Position numbers and translations under genes: made by a program | Shown: piece by piece, positions 36,923 through 45,835 of the stretch | How positions within the stretch are numbered: the stretch's first letter is position 1 | Layout of the letters: each line of letters starts with the position of its first letter | Notes under the pieces: generated by a model | The model's database searches: none | What the model was told of the DNA's origin: nothing | Seen by the model: the letters and a program-made list of their open reading frames with translations, nothing else | NCBI RefSeq assembly: GCF_003258595.1 | Contig: NZ_QHHQ01000002.1 | Coordinates: 1,054,001 to 1,118,000, forward strand | Direction: 5' to 3' | DNA length: 64,000 nucleotides | From: Acuticoccus sediminis | Lineage (GTDB): Bacteria; Pseudomonadota; Alphaproteobacteria; Rhizobiales; Amorphaceae

Positions 36923-37993
36923 ATGGCGACCATCCAGGATGTGGCGGAGCGGGCGGGGTGCGCGATCTCGACCGTGTCGCGCGTCCTCAACGGCTCGCCG
37001 CATACCACGGCCGGGATGCGCGAGCGCGTCATGGCCGCCGTCGCCGACCTCGGCTACGAGGTCAACACCATCGGCCGCAGCCTCAAGACCAAGCAGACCC
37101 GCGCGCTCGGCGTCCTCATCCCGTCGATCACCAACCCGGTGTTCGCCTCCTCGCTCGCTGGGCTGGAGGAGGCGGCGCGCGAGCGCGGGTTCGACATCAT
37201 CGTTACCACCTCCAGCTACGACCCCGCCCGCGACGCGGAGGCTGTCCGCGCGCTGTTCTCGCGCGGTGTCGAGGGCGTGCTCCTGACCGTCACCGACCCG
37301 GTCGCGAGCGCCGCGCGCGAGAGGCTCGCCGAATCGAACGTGCCCTTCGTCCTCCTCTACAACCAGCCGGCGGAGGCAGGCACGGCGGCGGTCACCGTCG
37401 ACAACCGCCAGGCGACCGCCGAGCTCACCTGCGAGGCGCTGCGCCTGGGGCATACGCGGATCGGCTACGTCTCCGGCGCCTTCGGCTCGTCCGACCGCGC
37501 CCGCATCCGCTACCGCGGATACTGCGACGCGATGGAGGCGGCGGGGCTGGCGCCGCTGCCGGCGGTGGAGGTCCCCTTCCTCGGCGGCGATGCCGACTTC
37601 GCCGCGGCGGTGGCCGCGGTCCTCGACGAGGCGCCGCGCCCGACCGCCCTCCTCTGCTCCAACGATCTTCTCGCGATCCGCGTGATCGCGGCCGCGCGCG
37701 GCCTCGGCGTCGTCGTGCCGGACGACCTCTCCGTCGCCGGCTTCGACGGCATCGACATCGGCCGCCTGATCGCGCCGTCGCTCGCGACCATCGAGCAGCC
37801 GGCGGCCGCGATGGGCCGGCAGGCCGTCTCCCTCCTCTTCGAGCTGATGACCGGGGCGCGCGAACCCGCGACCGTCATCATGCCGCACACCTTTCGCCCC
37901 GGCGGGTCGCTCGCAAGCCCCCGGAGCAACCACGAGGCCGCCGCGTTGCGAGCCGCGCCGGCCGAGGACCTCACCGGGAACCCCATATCATGA
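36923..37993 (+). CDS. LacI-family transcriptional regulator
   Basis: A 356-residue regulator. The N-terminal helix-turn-helix and hinge read TIQDVAERAGCAISTVSRVLNGSPHTTAGMRERVMAAVADLGYEVN; the remainder is a periplasmic-binding-protein-like effector domain (LGVLIPSITNPVFASSLAGLEEAARERGFDIIV; RLGHTRIGYVSG; LCSNDLLAIRVI; VAGFDGIDIGRLIAPSLATIEQP). ATG 36923 has GGGGA upstream. Its stop overlaps the next start (ATGA), so it heads the transporter operon it probably controls, through the operator at 36886. Confidence 0.95.
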   Translation: MATIQDVAERAGCAISTVSRVLNGSPHTTAGMRERVMAAVADLGYEVNTIGRSLKTKQTRALGVLIPSITNPVFASSLAGLEEAARERGFDIIVTTSSYDPARDAEAVRALFSRGVEGVLLTVTDPVASAARERLAESNVPFVLLYNQPAEAGTAAVTVDNRQATAELTCEALRLGHTRIGYVSGAFGSSDRARIRYRGYCDAMEAAGLAPLPAVEVPFLGGDADFAAAVAAVLDEAPRPTALLCSNDLLAIRVIAAARGLGVVVPDDLSVAGFDGIDIGRLIAPSLATIEQPAAAMGRQAVSLLFELMTGAREPATVIMPHTFRPGGSLASPRSNHEAAALRAAPAEDLTGNPIS

Positions 37994-38997
37994 AGCTTTC
38001 CGCGACCCTTCTTGCAGCGGGCCTCGCGCTCGCCGTGTTCCAGCCCGCCGACGCCAGGGCGCAGGACGCGATCTGCTACAACTGCCCACCGCAGTGGGCC
38101 GACTGGGCGTCGATGCTGGCGGCGATCAAGTCCGGGATCGGCATCGACATGCCGTTCGACAACAAGAACTCCGGCCAGACCTTCGCCCAGCTCGTCGCCG
38201 AGCGGCAGAGCCCGGTCGCCGACGTCGCCTACTACGGCGTCACGACCGGCATCAAGGCGGCCGAGCAGGGCCTCGTCACCGCCTACAAGCCGACCGGCTT
38301 CGACGAGATTCCGGACGGGCTGAAGGACCCCGACGGTCGCTGGTTCGCCGTGCACTCCGGCACGATCGGCCTCTTCGTGAACGTCGACGCGCTGGGCGGC
38401 GTGCCGGTGCCGCAGTGCTTCGACGACCTCCTGAAGCCGGAATATTCCGGGATGGTCGGCTATCTCGACCCGTCGAGCGCCTTCGTCGGCTACGCCTCGG
38501 CCGTCGCGATCAACATCGCCCACGGCGGCACGCTGGATGATTTCGATCCGGCGATCGAGTACTTCAAGGCGCTCGCCGAGAACAACCCGATCGTGCCGAA
38601 GCAGACCGCCTACGCACGCACCGTGTCGGGCGAGATCCCCATCCAGTTCGACTACGACTTCAACGCCTACCGGGCGAAGTACACCGAGGACGGCAACTTC
38701 GAGTTCGTGCTGCCGTGCGAGAAGACGATCACCGTTCCGTACGTGATGAGCCTCGTCGCCGACGCCCCGCACCCCGAGGCCGGCAAGAAGGTGCTCGACT
38801 TCATCATGTCCGACGAGGGCCAGGCGATCTGGACCAACGCGTTCCTGCGCCCCTCGCGCCCGATCGACCTGCCGGAGGAGGTCGCCTCGAAGTTCCTCCC
38901 CGCCAGCGACTACGCGCGCGCCGAAGCCGTCGACTACGCCAGGATGGAAGCCGTCCAGCAGGGCTTCGGCGAGCGCTACCTCAACGAGGTGCGCTGA
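37990..38997 (+). CDS. ABC transporter substrate-binding protein (Fe3+/thiamine/2-aminoethylphosphonate type)
   Basis: A 335-residue periplasmic protein with signal peptide MKLSATLLAAGLALAVFQPADARAQ. The mature part follows the SBP_bac_6/8 type of ferric iron, thiamine, spermidine and phosphonate binders (AIKSGIGIDMPFDNKNSGQTFAQLVAERQSPVADVAYYGVTTG; GTIGLFVNVDALGG; YLDPSSAFVGYASAVAIN; IMSDEGQAIWTNAFLRPSRP). No tyrosine pair typical of ferric binders is obvious. First transporter gene of the LacI operon. The metallophosphoesterase at the operon end suggests a phosphorus-containing ligand (inference). Confidence 0.9.
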   Translation: MKLSATLLAAGLALAVFQPADARAQDAICYNCPPQWADWASMLAAIKSGIGIDMPFDNKNSGQTFAQLVAERQSPVADVAYYGVTTGIKAAEQGLVTAYKPTGFDEIPDGLKDPDGRWFAVHSGTIGLFVNVDALGGVPVPQCFDDLLKPEYSGMVGYLDPSSAFVGYASAVAINIAHGGTLDDFDPAIEYFKALAENNPIVPKQTAYARTVSGEIPIQFDYDFNAYRAKYTEDGNFEFVLPCEKTITVPYVMSLVADAPHPEAGKKVLDFIMSDEGQAIWTNAFLRPSRPIDLPEEVASKFLPASDYARAEAVDYARMEAVQQGFGERYLNEVR

Positions 38998-39005
38998 ACC
39001 AACCG

Positions 39006-39056
39006 GCCTCCCGTCCCCGGCGGGAGGCTCCCCTTCCCGCCGGGCCGACGCCCGGC
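39006..39056 (+). promoter_or_regulatory. Two intercistronic hairpins between binding protein and permease
   Basis: Stem 1: GCCTCCCG (39006-39013) with CGGGAGGC (39021-39028). Stem 2: GCCGGGC (39039-39045) with GCCCGGC (39050-39056). Such structures after binding-protein genes often protect the upstream message or attenuate, giving more binding protein than permease. Confidence 0.55.
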
Positions 39057-39076
39057 CCGGCCGACGGACCCTGACG

Positions 39077-39895
39077 ATGCGCCGCTCCCTCTCCTTCGAC
39101 CTTGCCCTCGCGTTGCCGGGTCTCGCCTTCGCCCTCGCCTTCTTCCTCGTCCCGATGACGCGGCTGGCGCTCGTCGGCGCCTCGGGCGAGGACGGGCTTG
39201 CCGCCTACCTCACCGTGCTCACCAACCCCCGCCACGCGGCGGTGATGGGCGCCACGGTCCTCCTCTCCGCCCTCGTCACCGTCGCGACGCTCGCGATCTC
39301 GACCGTCGTCGGGCTCTTCCTGTCGCGGCACGTCTTTCCCGGCCGCGCGGTGCTCCTCTCGGCGCTCACCCTGCCGCTTGCCTTTCCGGGCGTCGTGGTG
39401 GGCTTCCTGATCATCCTGCTGGGCGGGCGGCAGGGGCTCTTCGCCAGCGTCGGGATGTCGCTCGGCGCCGGGCGGATCGTCTTCGCCTACTCCATGACGG
39501 GGCTCTTCCTCGGCTACCTCTACTTCTCGATCCCGCGCGTCCTGCTGACGGTAATGGCGGGGATCGAGAAACTCGACCGCGAGGTGGTGGAGGCCGCGCG
39601 CTCGCTCGGCGCCGGGCCATGGCAGATCCTGCGCGACGTGACGCTCCCGGCGCTGATGCCGGCGTTCATCGCATCGGGCGCCGTCGCCTTCGCAACCGCG
39701 ATGGGCGCCTTCGGCACCGCCTTCACCCTGGCGACCGACATCGACGTCCTGCCGATGCTGATCTACACCGAGTTCACCCTGCAGGCGAACTTCGCGGCGG
39801 CCGCGGCGCTCTCCATCGTCCTCGGCCTCGTCACCTTCATGGTCCTCGCCGTCGCCCGCTCGGTCGCCGGCACCACCGTCGCGGCGGCGGGCTAG
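39077..39895 (+). CDS. ABC transporter permease 1 of the LacI operon
   Basis: A 272-residue inner-membrane protein with six helices. The BPD_transp_1 loop that docks the ATPase is EKLDREVVEAARSLGAGPWQILRDVTLPALMPA (EAA motif). It pairs with the next permease, whose gene follows after two bases. Together with the ATPase at 40692 it forms a complete importer. ATG 39077 is chosen at the start of the first hydrophobic segment. Confidence 0.93.
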   Translation: MRRSLSFDLALALPGLAFALAFFLVPMTRLALVGASGEDGLAAYLTVLTNPRHAAVMGATVLLSALVTVATLAISTVVGLFLSRHVFPGRAVLLSALTLPLAFPGVVVGFLIILLGGRQGLFASVGMSLGAGRIVFAYSMTGLFLGYLYFSIPRVLLTVMAGIEKLDREVVEAARSLGAGPWQILRDVTLPALMPAFIASGAVAFATAMGAFGTAFTLATDIDVLPMLIYTEFTLQANFAAAAALSIVLGLVTFMVLAVARSVAGTTVAAAG

Positions 39896-39897
39896 AC

Positions 39898-40695
39898 ATG
39901 CGCCGCACAGCCTTCGTCCTGCAGCTCGGCGTGACGCTCCTCGTCGCCGCCTTCCTGATGGTGCCGGTCGCCATGTCCATCGCCGCCGGCGTGACCGCGA
40001 ACTACATGCGCGGCATCGCCTCCGGCATGACGCTGAAGTGGGTTGCCGAGGTGTGGGGCCTCTACGCCGGGACCATCGGCCTGTCGCTCCAGATCGCGCT
40101 GGCGACGCTCGTCGTGACGCTCCTCATCGGCGTTCCGGCCGCGTGGTTCCTGGTGCGCAACCCGTCTCGCCTGTCGCGCGTGTTCGAGGAGATCGTGACG
40201 CTTCCCGTCGCGGTGCCCGGCCTCGCGATCGCCCTCGCCCTGCTCTTGGTCTACGGCGGCGTGCGCGACTTCCGCGCGTCCTGGACCTTCATCCTCGTCG
40301 GCCACGTCCTCTATACGCTGCCGTTCATGATGCGGGCGGTGATGGCCGTCCTCCAGTCGATCGACGCGCGCACCCTGGAGGAAGGCGCCGCCTCGCTCGG
40401 CGCCTCGCCGTGGATGCGCTTCCTCACCGTGATCGTGCCCAACGCGCGGCCCGGCATCGTCGCCGGCGCGCTCATGGTGGTCACGCTGTCGCTCGGCGAG
40501 TTCAACCTCACCTGGATGCTCCACACCCCGATGACGAAGACGCTCCCCGTCGGCCTTGCCGACTCCTACGCCTCGATGCGCCTCGAAATCGCCTCGGCCT
40601 ACACGCTCATCTTCTTCGTGATGATCATCCCCCTCCTCGTCGCGATCCAGCGGATCGGCGCCACGCGGCCCGTGCGCAAGGGGGCGCCGCGATGA
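39898..40695 (+). CDS. ABC transporter permease 2 of the LacI operon
   Basis: A 265-residue inner-membrane protein with six helices and the EAA loop SIDARTLEEGAASLGASPWMRFLTVIVPNARPG. FNLTWMLHTPMTKTLPVGLADSYAS is typical of PotC/PhnV-like second permeases. Overlaps the ATPase gene by ATGA. The partner of the permease at 39077. Confidence 0.93.
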   Translation: MRRTAFVLQLGVTLLVAAFLMVPVAMSIAAGVTANYMRGIASGMTLKWVAEVWGLYAGTIGLSLQIALATLVVTLLIGVPAAWFLVRNPSRLSRVFEEIVTLPVAVPGLAIALALLLVYGGVRDFRASWTFILVGHVLYTLPFMMRAVMAVLQSIDARTLEEGAASLGASPWMRFLTVIVPNARPGIVAGALMVVTLSLGEFNLTWMLHTPMTKTLPVGLADSYASMRLEIASAYTLIFFVMIIPLLVAIQRIGATRPVRKGAPR

Positions 40696-41735
40696 GCGCC
40701 GGGGCCGAGATCACCGTCGCCGCGGCCGCGAAGACCTTCCCCGACGGCACCCGCGCGCTGCATCCGACGGACCTCACCGTAGCGCGCGGCGAGACGCTCG
40801 TCCTCCTCGGCCCGTCGGGTTGCGGCAAGACCACGCTGCTGCGCCTGATCGCCGGCCTGGAGACGCCGGATGCGGGCGGGCGCATCCTCTTCGACGGCCG
40901 GGACGTGACGGCGCTGCCGATCGAACGGCGCGAGGTCGGGATGGTGTTCCAGTCCTACGCGCTGTTCCCCAACATGAACGTCATCGACAACGTCGCCTAC
41001 GGGCTCCGCGTGAAGGGCGTCGGCAAGGCGGCGCGGCGCGAGGAGGCGGCCCGCTACCTGGAGCTCTGCCGCATAGGCGAGCTCGCCGGGCGGCGCATCA
41101 CCGAGCTCTCCGGCGGCCAGCGCCAGCGCGTCGCGCTCGCCCGCGCGCTCGTCGTCAAGCCGCGCCTCCTCCTCCTGGACGAACCGTTGACGGCGCTCGA
41201 CGCCAACCTGCGCGAGACGCTGCGCGGGGAGATCGACGCGCTGCTGCGCTCGCTCGCGATCACCTCGATCTACGTCACCCACGATCAGGCCGAGGCGATG
41301 ATGCTGGGCGACCGCATCGCCGTCATGGAGAAGGGGCGAATCGCCCAGATCGGCACCCCGCGCGAGATCTACGCCGCCCCCGCCTCCCGCTTCGTGGCCG
41401 AGTTCGTCGGCGTCTCCAACCGGATCGAGGGGCGCGTCGCGGCCGGACGCTTCCACACCGAACACGGGAGCATCGCCGCCGAGGGCCTCGCCGACGGGCC
41501 CGCGACTATCCACTTCCGCCCCGACGACGCCGCCCTCGCCGACCCGTCCCCGGGCGCCGCCGGGGACGGGCTTGCCTTCGAGGTGGCGAAGGTCGTCTAC
41601 CTCGGTTCCGGCCAGCTCGTGACGCTGAAGGGCCTTTCCGCGATCCGCATCCTCGTCCCCGCGCACCATCCGGTCGCCGCGGGAGAGCGGATCGGGTTCA
41701 CCCTCTCCCCCGACAGGATCAAAGTCTTTCCATGA
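40692..41735 (+). CDS. ABC transporter ATP-binding protein of the LacI operon
   Basis: A 347-residue ATPase: Walker A LLGPSGCGKTTLLRLIAGLE, Q-loop VFQSYALFPNMNVIDNVAYGL, signature ELSGGQRQRVALARAL, Walker B LLLLDEPLTALD, and switch His in VTHDQAEAMML. The C-terminal TOBE-like domain (about 245-347) is of the PotA/FbpC/PhnT class. ATGA overlaps on both sides tie it to the permease and the phosphoesterase. Confidence 0.95.
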   Translation: MSAGAEITVAAAAKTFPDGTRALHPTDLTVARGETLVLLGPSGCGKTTLLRLIAGLETPDAGGRILFDGRDVTALPIERREVGMVFQSYALFPNMNVIDNVAYGLRVKGVGKAARREEAARYLELCRIGELAGRRITELSGGQRQRVALARALVVKPRLLLLDEPLTALDANLRETLRGEIDALLRSLAITSIYVTHDQAEAMMLGDRIAVMEKGRIAQIGTPREIYAAPASRFVAEFVGVSNRIEGRVAAGRFHTEHGSIAAEGLADGPATIHFRPDDAALADPSPGAAGDGLAFEVAKVVYLGSGQLVTLKGLSAIRILVPAHHPVAAGERIGFTLSPDRIKVFP

Positions 41736-42541
41736 AGCCGATCGTCATCGCCCAGCTCACCGACACGCACATCCGGGAGGGGGGCGCCTTCGCCTACGGT
41801 CGCGTCGACACCGCGTCGTTCCTGGCCCGCGCGGTCGAGCATCTCAACGCGCTCCAGCCGGACGCGGTGGTGCTGACGGGTGACCTCGTCGACTACGGCA
41901 CGGCGGCCGAGTACGAGACCTTCCGCACCCTGATCGCGCCCCTGCGCGTACCGCTCCACGTCATCCCCGGCAACCATGACAGCGCGCTGATCTGGGACGC
42001 CTTCCCGTCCGGCGACACGGCGCGCGCCGGCCTCGGCCATACGGTGGACGTCGGCCCGCTGCGGCTGGTGATGATGGACAGCACCATTCCCGGCGCCCCG
42101 AACGGCCTCGCCACCGAGGAGCGCTGCCGCTACGTCGCGGACGCGCTGGCCGGCGGCCCGTCCCTGCTCTTCCTGCACCACCCGCCATTCCTGACGGGGA
42201 TCGCCCACATGGACCGCAACAACTGCCACGAGGCGGCCCGGCTCGCGGCGGCGATCGCACCGGCGGACGGTCTCCTCGCGGTCGGCTGCGGGCACGTGCA
42301 CCGGATGATCAGCGCCACCGTCGGCGGCAGGCGGACGCTGATCGCGCCGTCCCCCGCGCATGCGGTCAGCCTCGACCTCTCGCCGGACGGCCCGGCGACC
42401 TTCCACCTCGAGCCGCCGGGTGTCCTCCTCCACGTCGTCACCCGGGAGGCGGACGGCTGGCACCACGTCTCCCACCTCTCACCGATCGGCGCCTTCGCCG
42501 GCCCCTTCCCCTTCTTCCAGGAGGACGGCGAGCTCGTCTGA
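41732..42541 (+). CDS. Metallophosphoesterase (CpdA/GpdQ-like phosphodiesterase)
   Basis: A 269-residue calcineurin-type phosphoesterase with all metal motifs in order: AQLTDTHIREGG (DxH), VVLTGDLVDYG (GDxxD), IPGNHD (GNHD), FLHHPPF and GHVHR. Closest class are cAMP phosphodiesterase CpdA and glycerophosphodiesterase GpdQ, which cleave phosphodiesters with two metals. No signal peptide, so cytoplasmic. Last gene of the LacI operon, overlapping the ATPase by ATGA, so it probably processes the imported compound, for instance a glycerophosphodiester (inference). Confidence 0.92.
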   Translation: MKPIVIAQLTDTHIREGGAFAYGRVDTASFLARAVEHLNALQPDAVVLTGDLVDYGTAAEYETFRTLIAPLRVPLHVIPGNHDSALIWDAFPSGDTARAGLGHTVDVGPLRLVMMDSTIPGAPNGLATEERCRYVADALAGGPSLLFLHHPPFLTGIAHMDRNNCHEAARLAAAIAPADGLLAVGCGHVHRMISATVGGRRTLIAPSPAHAVSLDLSPDGPATFHLEPPGVLLHVVTREADGWHHVSHLSPIGAFAGPFPFFQEDGELV

Positions 42542-42683
42542 CACCCGCCTGTCCGGTACGGGTAGCCAAGAGCGCGGCGCGCCGCGATGATCCCCGGGAC
42601 CTCCGGCCGCATGTTCGCGGGAACGGGGGATCCGGACCGCGAAGGAACTAGCGGCCCGGTCGACAAGAACGGGAGGAGAAGGC

Positions 42684-43583
42684 GTGACCGAAAACAGCGT
42701 CGGTTTCATCGGGCTCGGTGTGATGGGGGAACCCATCTGCCGGAACATGTTGACGAAGTCGGGTGCGCCCTTCCAGGTCCTCGACCTCGCCGAGGCGCCC
42801 ATGGCCCGGCTGGCCGAGGCCGGCGCGCAGCGGGCCGAGAGCGTGGCGGCGCTCGCCGCGACCGTCGACGTCCTCTTCCTGTCGCTGCCGGGCGGCGCGG
42901 AGGTCGAGGCGGTGATCACCGGCCCCGGCGGGATCGCCGCGCATGCGCGTGAGGGGCTGACCGTGGTGGACCTGTCCACCGCGCCCGTCGCGCTGACGCG
43001 GCAGATGGCGGAGCGGCTGGCGGCGCTGGACGTCGACTATGCCGACGCGCCGGTCGCCCGGACGCGGCAGGCGGCGATCGACGGCACGCTGTCGATCATG
43101 GTCGGGGCGAGCGACGCGGTGTTCGCGCGGGTGCGGCCGCTGCTCGACCACGCGGCGTCGGACGTGACCCACTGCGGCCCGGTCGGCTGCGGGCAGGTCA
43201 CCAAGATCCTCAACAACATGGTTCTGTTCGAGACGGTCGTGGCGCTCTCCGAGGCGCTGGCGCTCGGAAGGTCGGCGGGGATGGACCCCGGCCTCCTCTT
43301 CGACACCCTGTCGAAGGGGTCGGCCGACAGCTTCGCGCTGCGCAACCACGGCCTGAAGTCCATGGTGCCGCAGGCATTTCCGGAGGGCGCGTTCTCCACG
43401 AACTACGCCCTGAAGGACCTCTCCTACGCGCTGGAGCTCGCCCGCGACGCGGGGATCGTCGCCCACGGTGCCGAGACCGCGCGACACCGTCTGGAACGGG
43501 CGCGCGACGCCGGGTACGGCGCGAACTACTTCCCCGCCCTCTCGATGGTCCACGACGCGCGGCCGGGCGGGGACGGGGACTGA
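42684..43583 (+). CDS. 3-hydroxyisobutyrate dehydrogenase/beta-hydroxyacid dehydrogenase family protein
   Basis: A 299-residue NAD(P)-dependent dehydrogenase. Rossmann start SVGFIGLGVMGEPICRNML, substrate-loop area VVDLSTAPVALTRQMAERL and DYADAPVARTRQAAIDGTLSIMVG (canonical DAPVSGG is altered to DAPVARTR), and the catalytic lysine in CGQVTKILNNM. Family enzymes oxidise 3-hydroxyisobutyrate, tartronate semialdehyde reductase substrates or similar. Start GTG 42684 is preceded by GGGAGGAG. It converges on the branched-chain type ABC operon. The changed substrate loop means the exact substrate is open. Confidence 0.88.
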   Translation: MTENSVGFIGLGVMGEPICRNMLTKSGAPFQVLDLAEAPMARLAEAGAQRAESVAALAATVDVLFLSLPGGAEVEAVITGPGGIAAHAREGLTVVDLSTAPVALTRQMAERLAALDVDYADAPVARTRQAAIDGTLSIMVGASDAVFARVRPLLDHAASDVTHCGPVGCGQVTKILNNMVLFETVVALSEALALGRSAGMDPGLLFDTLSKGSADSFALRNHGLKSMVPQAFPEGAFSTNYALKDLSYALELARDAGIVAHGAETARHRLERARDAGYGANYFPALSMVHDARPGGDGD

Positions 43584-43606
43584 GCGACCAGGACCAGAGC
43601 GACCCG

Positions 43607-43666
43607 GGCCCGCACCCGCGGTGCGGGCCGATCAGGACGAGACGGCCGGCAGTCGACTGCCGGCCG
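43607..43666. terminator. Two adjacent hairpins between convergent operons
   Basis: First: GGCCCGCAC (43607-43615) with GTGCGGGCC (43621-43629). Second: a perfect 24-base palindrome at 43643-43666 centred on GTCGAC. They separate the dehydrogenase from the convergent livK-type gene and can act for both strands, though neither has a T-run. Confidence 0.6.
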
Positions 43667-43674
43667 CTCCGGCA

Positions 43675-44895
43675 TCACCCGCCGCTGGTGATGCGCTGGA
43701 CCGGAACGTCCTTGCCGCCCTCGATGCGGTAGAGCTCGAAGTCGCGGCTCTTCAGCATGCCGTTCTCCTGGAACTCCACCGAGGAGCTGGCACCGTCGTA
43801 GTTGATGTCGGTGCCGTTCTCGATCAGCGCCTTGCCGTCGGCGAAGGTCGTCACGCGCTCGCCCGGCGCGTTGGCGATCTCGAACACGGCCTTCACGACC
43901 GCCTCGGGGTCGGTGGACTTCGCCTTCTCGATGGCAAGCAGCAGGACGTTGATCTCGTCGTACGCGGCGCAGCCGTAGGGGTTCTGCACCTGCCCGTTCG
44001 GCTCCAGGCCGACGAGCTTCAGGTAGACATCGTAGGCGTCCTTGCCGACCGGCGGGACCGGAGCGCCGTGCAGGATGCCGTCCGCCGCAGAGCCGACGGC
44101 CTCCTTGAACTGCGGGCCGACCGCGAACGACAGGGTGAAGATCTGCCCCGTGTAGCCGCCGCGCACGAGTTCGCGGTAGACCGGCGTGAAGTCGGTCACG
44201 TAGCCGGCGATGAAGAGCGCCGGCGCGCCGGTGGCGATGAGCCGCTCGGCCTCCGCGCGGTAGGATGCCTGGTTGGGGTTGTAGTAGAACGGCTCGCCGA
44301 CGATCTCGCCGCCGTCCTTCTGGAGCGCGGCGCCGAACGATTCGCCCATCGAGGCGGCGAAGTCGTTGTTGGGGCCGGCGAATGCGATCTTGTCGAAGCC
44401 TTCCTTCATGGCGAGGCCCGCAAGGGCGACGCACCAGGCCGCGTTGAGCGGCTGCAGGTTGAAGCACAGGCCCTTCTTGTCACCGTCCGGCAGGTAGTCC
44501 GACGAACCGGTGAAGATCTGGACGACGTTCGCCTCCTGGCAGAGCGGCATGATGCCGAGCGTCACCGACGAGGCCCAGGTGCCGATGATCGCCGACACCC
44601 GGTCGGCGTCGATCAGCTTGCGGGCGGCGCGCACCGCCGCTTCCGGGTTCGTCTCGGTGTTCTCCGAGATGAGGTTGATCTCCCGCCCCATGACGCCGCC
44701 GTTGGCGTTGACGAGGTCGACCACCGTCCGGTGGGCCTTCGCCTTCTCCGGCCCGTAGGGACCGCCGCCGCCCGACAGCGGGGTCAGCGAGCCGATGTTG
44801 ATGGGCCCCGACTGGGCGCGGCCGTAGCGCAGGAGGGCTGGCGTCGCGAGGGCGACCGTGGAGCCGGTGACGAAGAGACGGCGTGTAATCTCCAT
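43675..44895 (-). CDS. Branched-chain amino acid-type ABC substrate-binding protein (LivK class)
   Basis: A 406-residue periplasmic protein of the Peripla_BP_6 class. The N-terminus MEITRRLFVTGSTVALATPALLRYGRAQS looks like a Tat or Sec signal with twin arginines. INIGSLTPLSGGGGPYGPEKAKAHRTVVDLVNANGGVMGREINLISENTETNPEAAVRAARKLIDADRVSAIIGTW is the classical ligand-cleft region. Relatives bind branched-chain amino acids, amides, urea or aromatic acids. Last gene of the TetR-livGFHMK operon. Confidence 0.93.
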   Translation of the reverse strand: MEITRRLFVTGSTVALATPALLRYGRAQSGPINIGSLTPLSGGGGPYGPEKAKAHRTVVDLVNANGGVMGREINLISENTETNPEAAVRAARKLIDADRVSAIIGTWASSVTLGIMPLCQEANVVQIFTGSSDYLPDGDKKGLCFNLQPLNAAWCVALAGLAMKEGFDKIAFAGPNNDFAASMGESFGAALQKDGGEIVGEPFYYNPNQASYRAEAERLIATGAPALFIAGYVTDFTPVYRELVRGGYTGQIFTLSFAVGPQFKEAVGSAADGILHGAPVPPVGKDAYDVYLKLVGLEPNGQVQNPYGCAAYDEINVLLLAIEKAKSTDPEAVVKAVFEIANAPGERVTTFADGKALIENGTDINYDGASSSVEFQENGMLKSRDFELYRIEGGKDVPVQRITSGG

Positions 44896-44907
44896 GAGGA
44901 CGGTCCT

Positions 44908-45831
44908 TTATCGTGCGGGGGCTGAGGGGGCGGGAACGACCGGCCGGTGGCGCGGCTCGGGCAGGAGCCCTTCCGGCCGGTAGCGGATGACGATGATGAG
45001 GGCGCTGCCGATGACGACGAAGCGCAGCGCCGAGATCTGCTCGGCGTCGAGGAAGCCGAGCCAGGGGGCGAGGAAGCGCGTGCCCTCGTAGATCGCGGTG
45101 ACGACGAGCGCGCCGAGGACGACGCCGAGGTTGTTGCCGGCACCGCCCACGACGACGCTCATCCACACCAGGATGGCGATCGGCGTCGTGAAATTCTCCG
45201 GCGTGATCGTCTGCGTGTAATGGGCGTAGAGGGAGCCTCCGGCGGCGGTGATCATCGCGCCGATGACGAAGGCCTGCAGGCGGTAGACGAAGACGTCCTT
45301 GCCGAGCGTCGCCGGGACCAGGTCGTCCTCGCGGATCGCCCGCAGCACGCGGCCGTAGGCGGAGCGCGCGAGGCGCACCATCACGAGGAGGACGACGAGT
45401 GCCACCAGCGCCACCACGCCGAGGATGAACCAGGAGGTCGCCGACCGGCCGAGGCCGTCGAACACCGGGCGCGTCATGATGATGAAGCCGCGCGGGCCGC
45501 GGGTGAGCCAGTCCTCGTTGTTGAGGGCGAGGCGGACGGTCTCGGCGAACCCCAGCGTGACGATGGCGAGGAAGTCGCCCGACAGGCGCAGCGACAGGAG
45601 CGCCACCGCCGCGCCCGAGAGCGCGCCGACCGCGAGCGCCATGACGAGGCCGAGGACGAACGGCAGGCCCAGTGTCTCGGTAGCGATGCCGCTGGCGTAG
45701 GCGCCGAGGCCGTAGAAGCCGACGATGCCGAAGTTGATCAGCCCGGTGAAGCCGTATTGCAGGTTCAGCGCGAGGGCGAGGATGACGTAGATCCCCGCGA
45801 CGGTGAGGATGGCGACAAGGTAGGCGTCCAT
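44908..45831 (-). CDS. ABC permease, LivM class
   Basis: A 307-residue membrane protein with about nine helices: LALALNLQYGFTGLINFGIVGFYGLGAY, SGDFLAIVTLGFAETVRLALNNEDWLTRGPRG and SAYGRVLRAIREDDLVPATLGKDVFVYRLQAFVIGAMITAAGGSLYAHY, all LivM marks. Four bases separate it from LivH and 12 from the binding-protein gene. Confidence 0.95.
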   Translation of the reverse strand: MDAYLVAILTVAGIYVILALALNLQYGFTGLINFGIVGFYGLGAYASGIATETLGLPFVLGLVMALAVGALSGAAVALLSLRLSGDFLAIVTLGFAETVRLALNNEDWLTRGPRGFIIMTRPVFDGLGRSATSWFILGVVALVALVVLLVMVRLARSAYGRVLRAIREDDLVPATLGKDVFVYRLQAFVIGAMITAAGGSLYAHYTQTITPENFTTPIAILVWMSVVVGGAGNNLGVVLGALVVTAIYEGTRFLAPWLGFLDAEQISALRFVVIGSALIIVIRYRPEGLLPEPRHRPVVPAPSAPAR

Positions 45832-45835
45832 GGCG

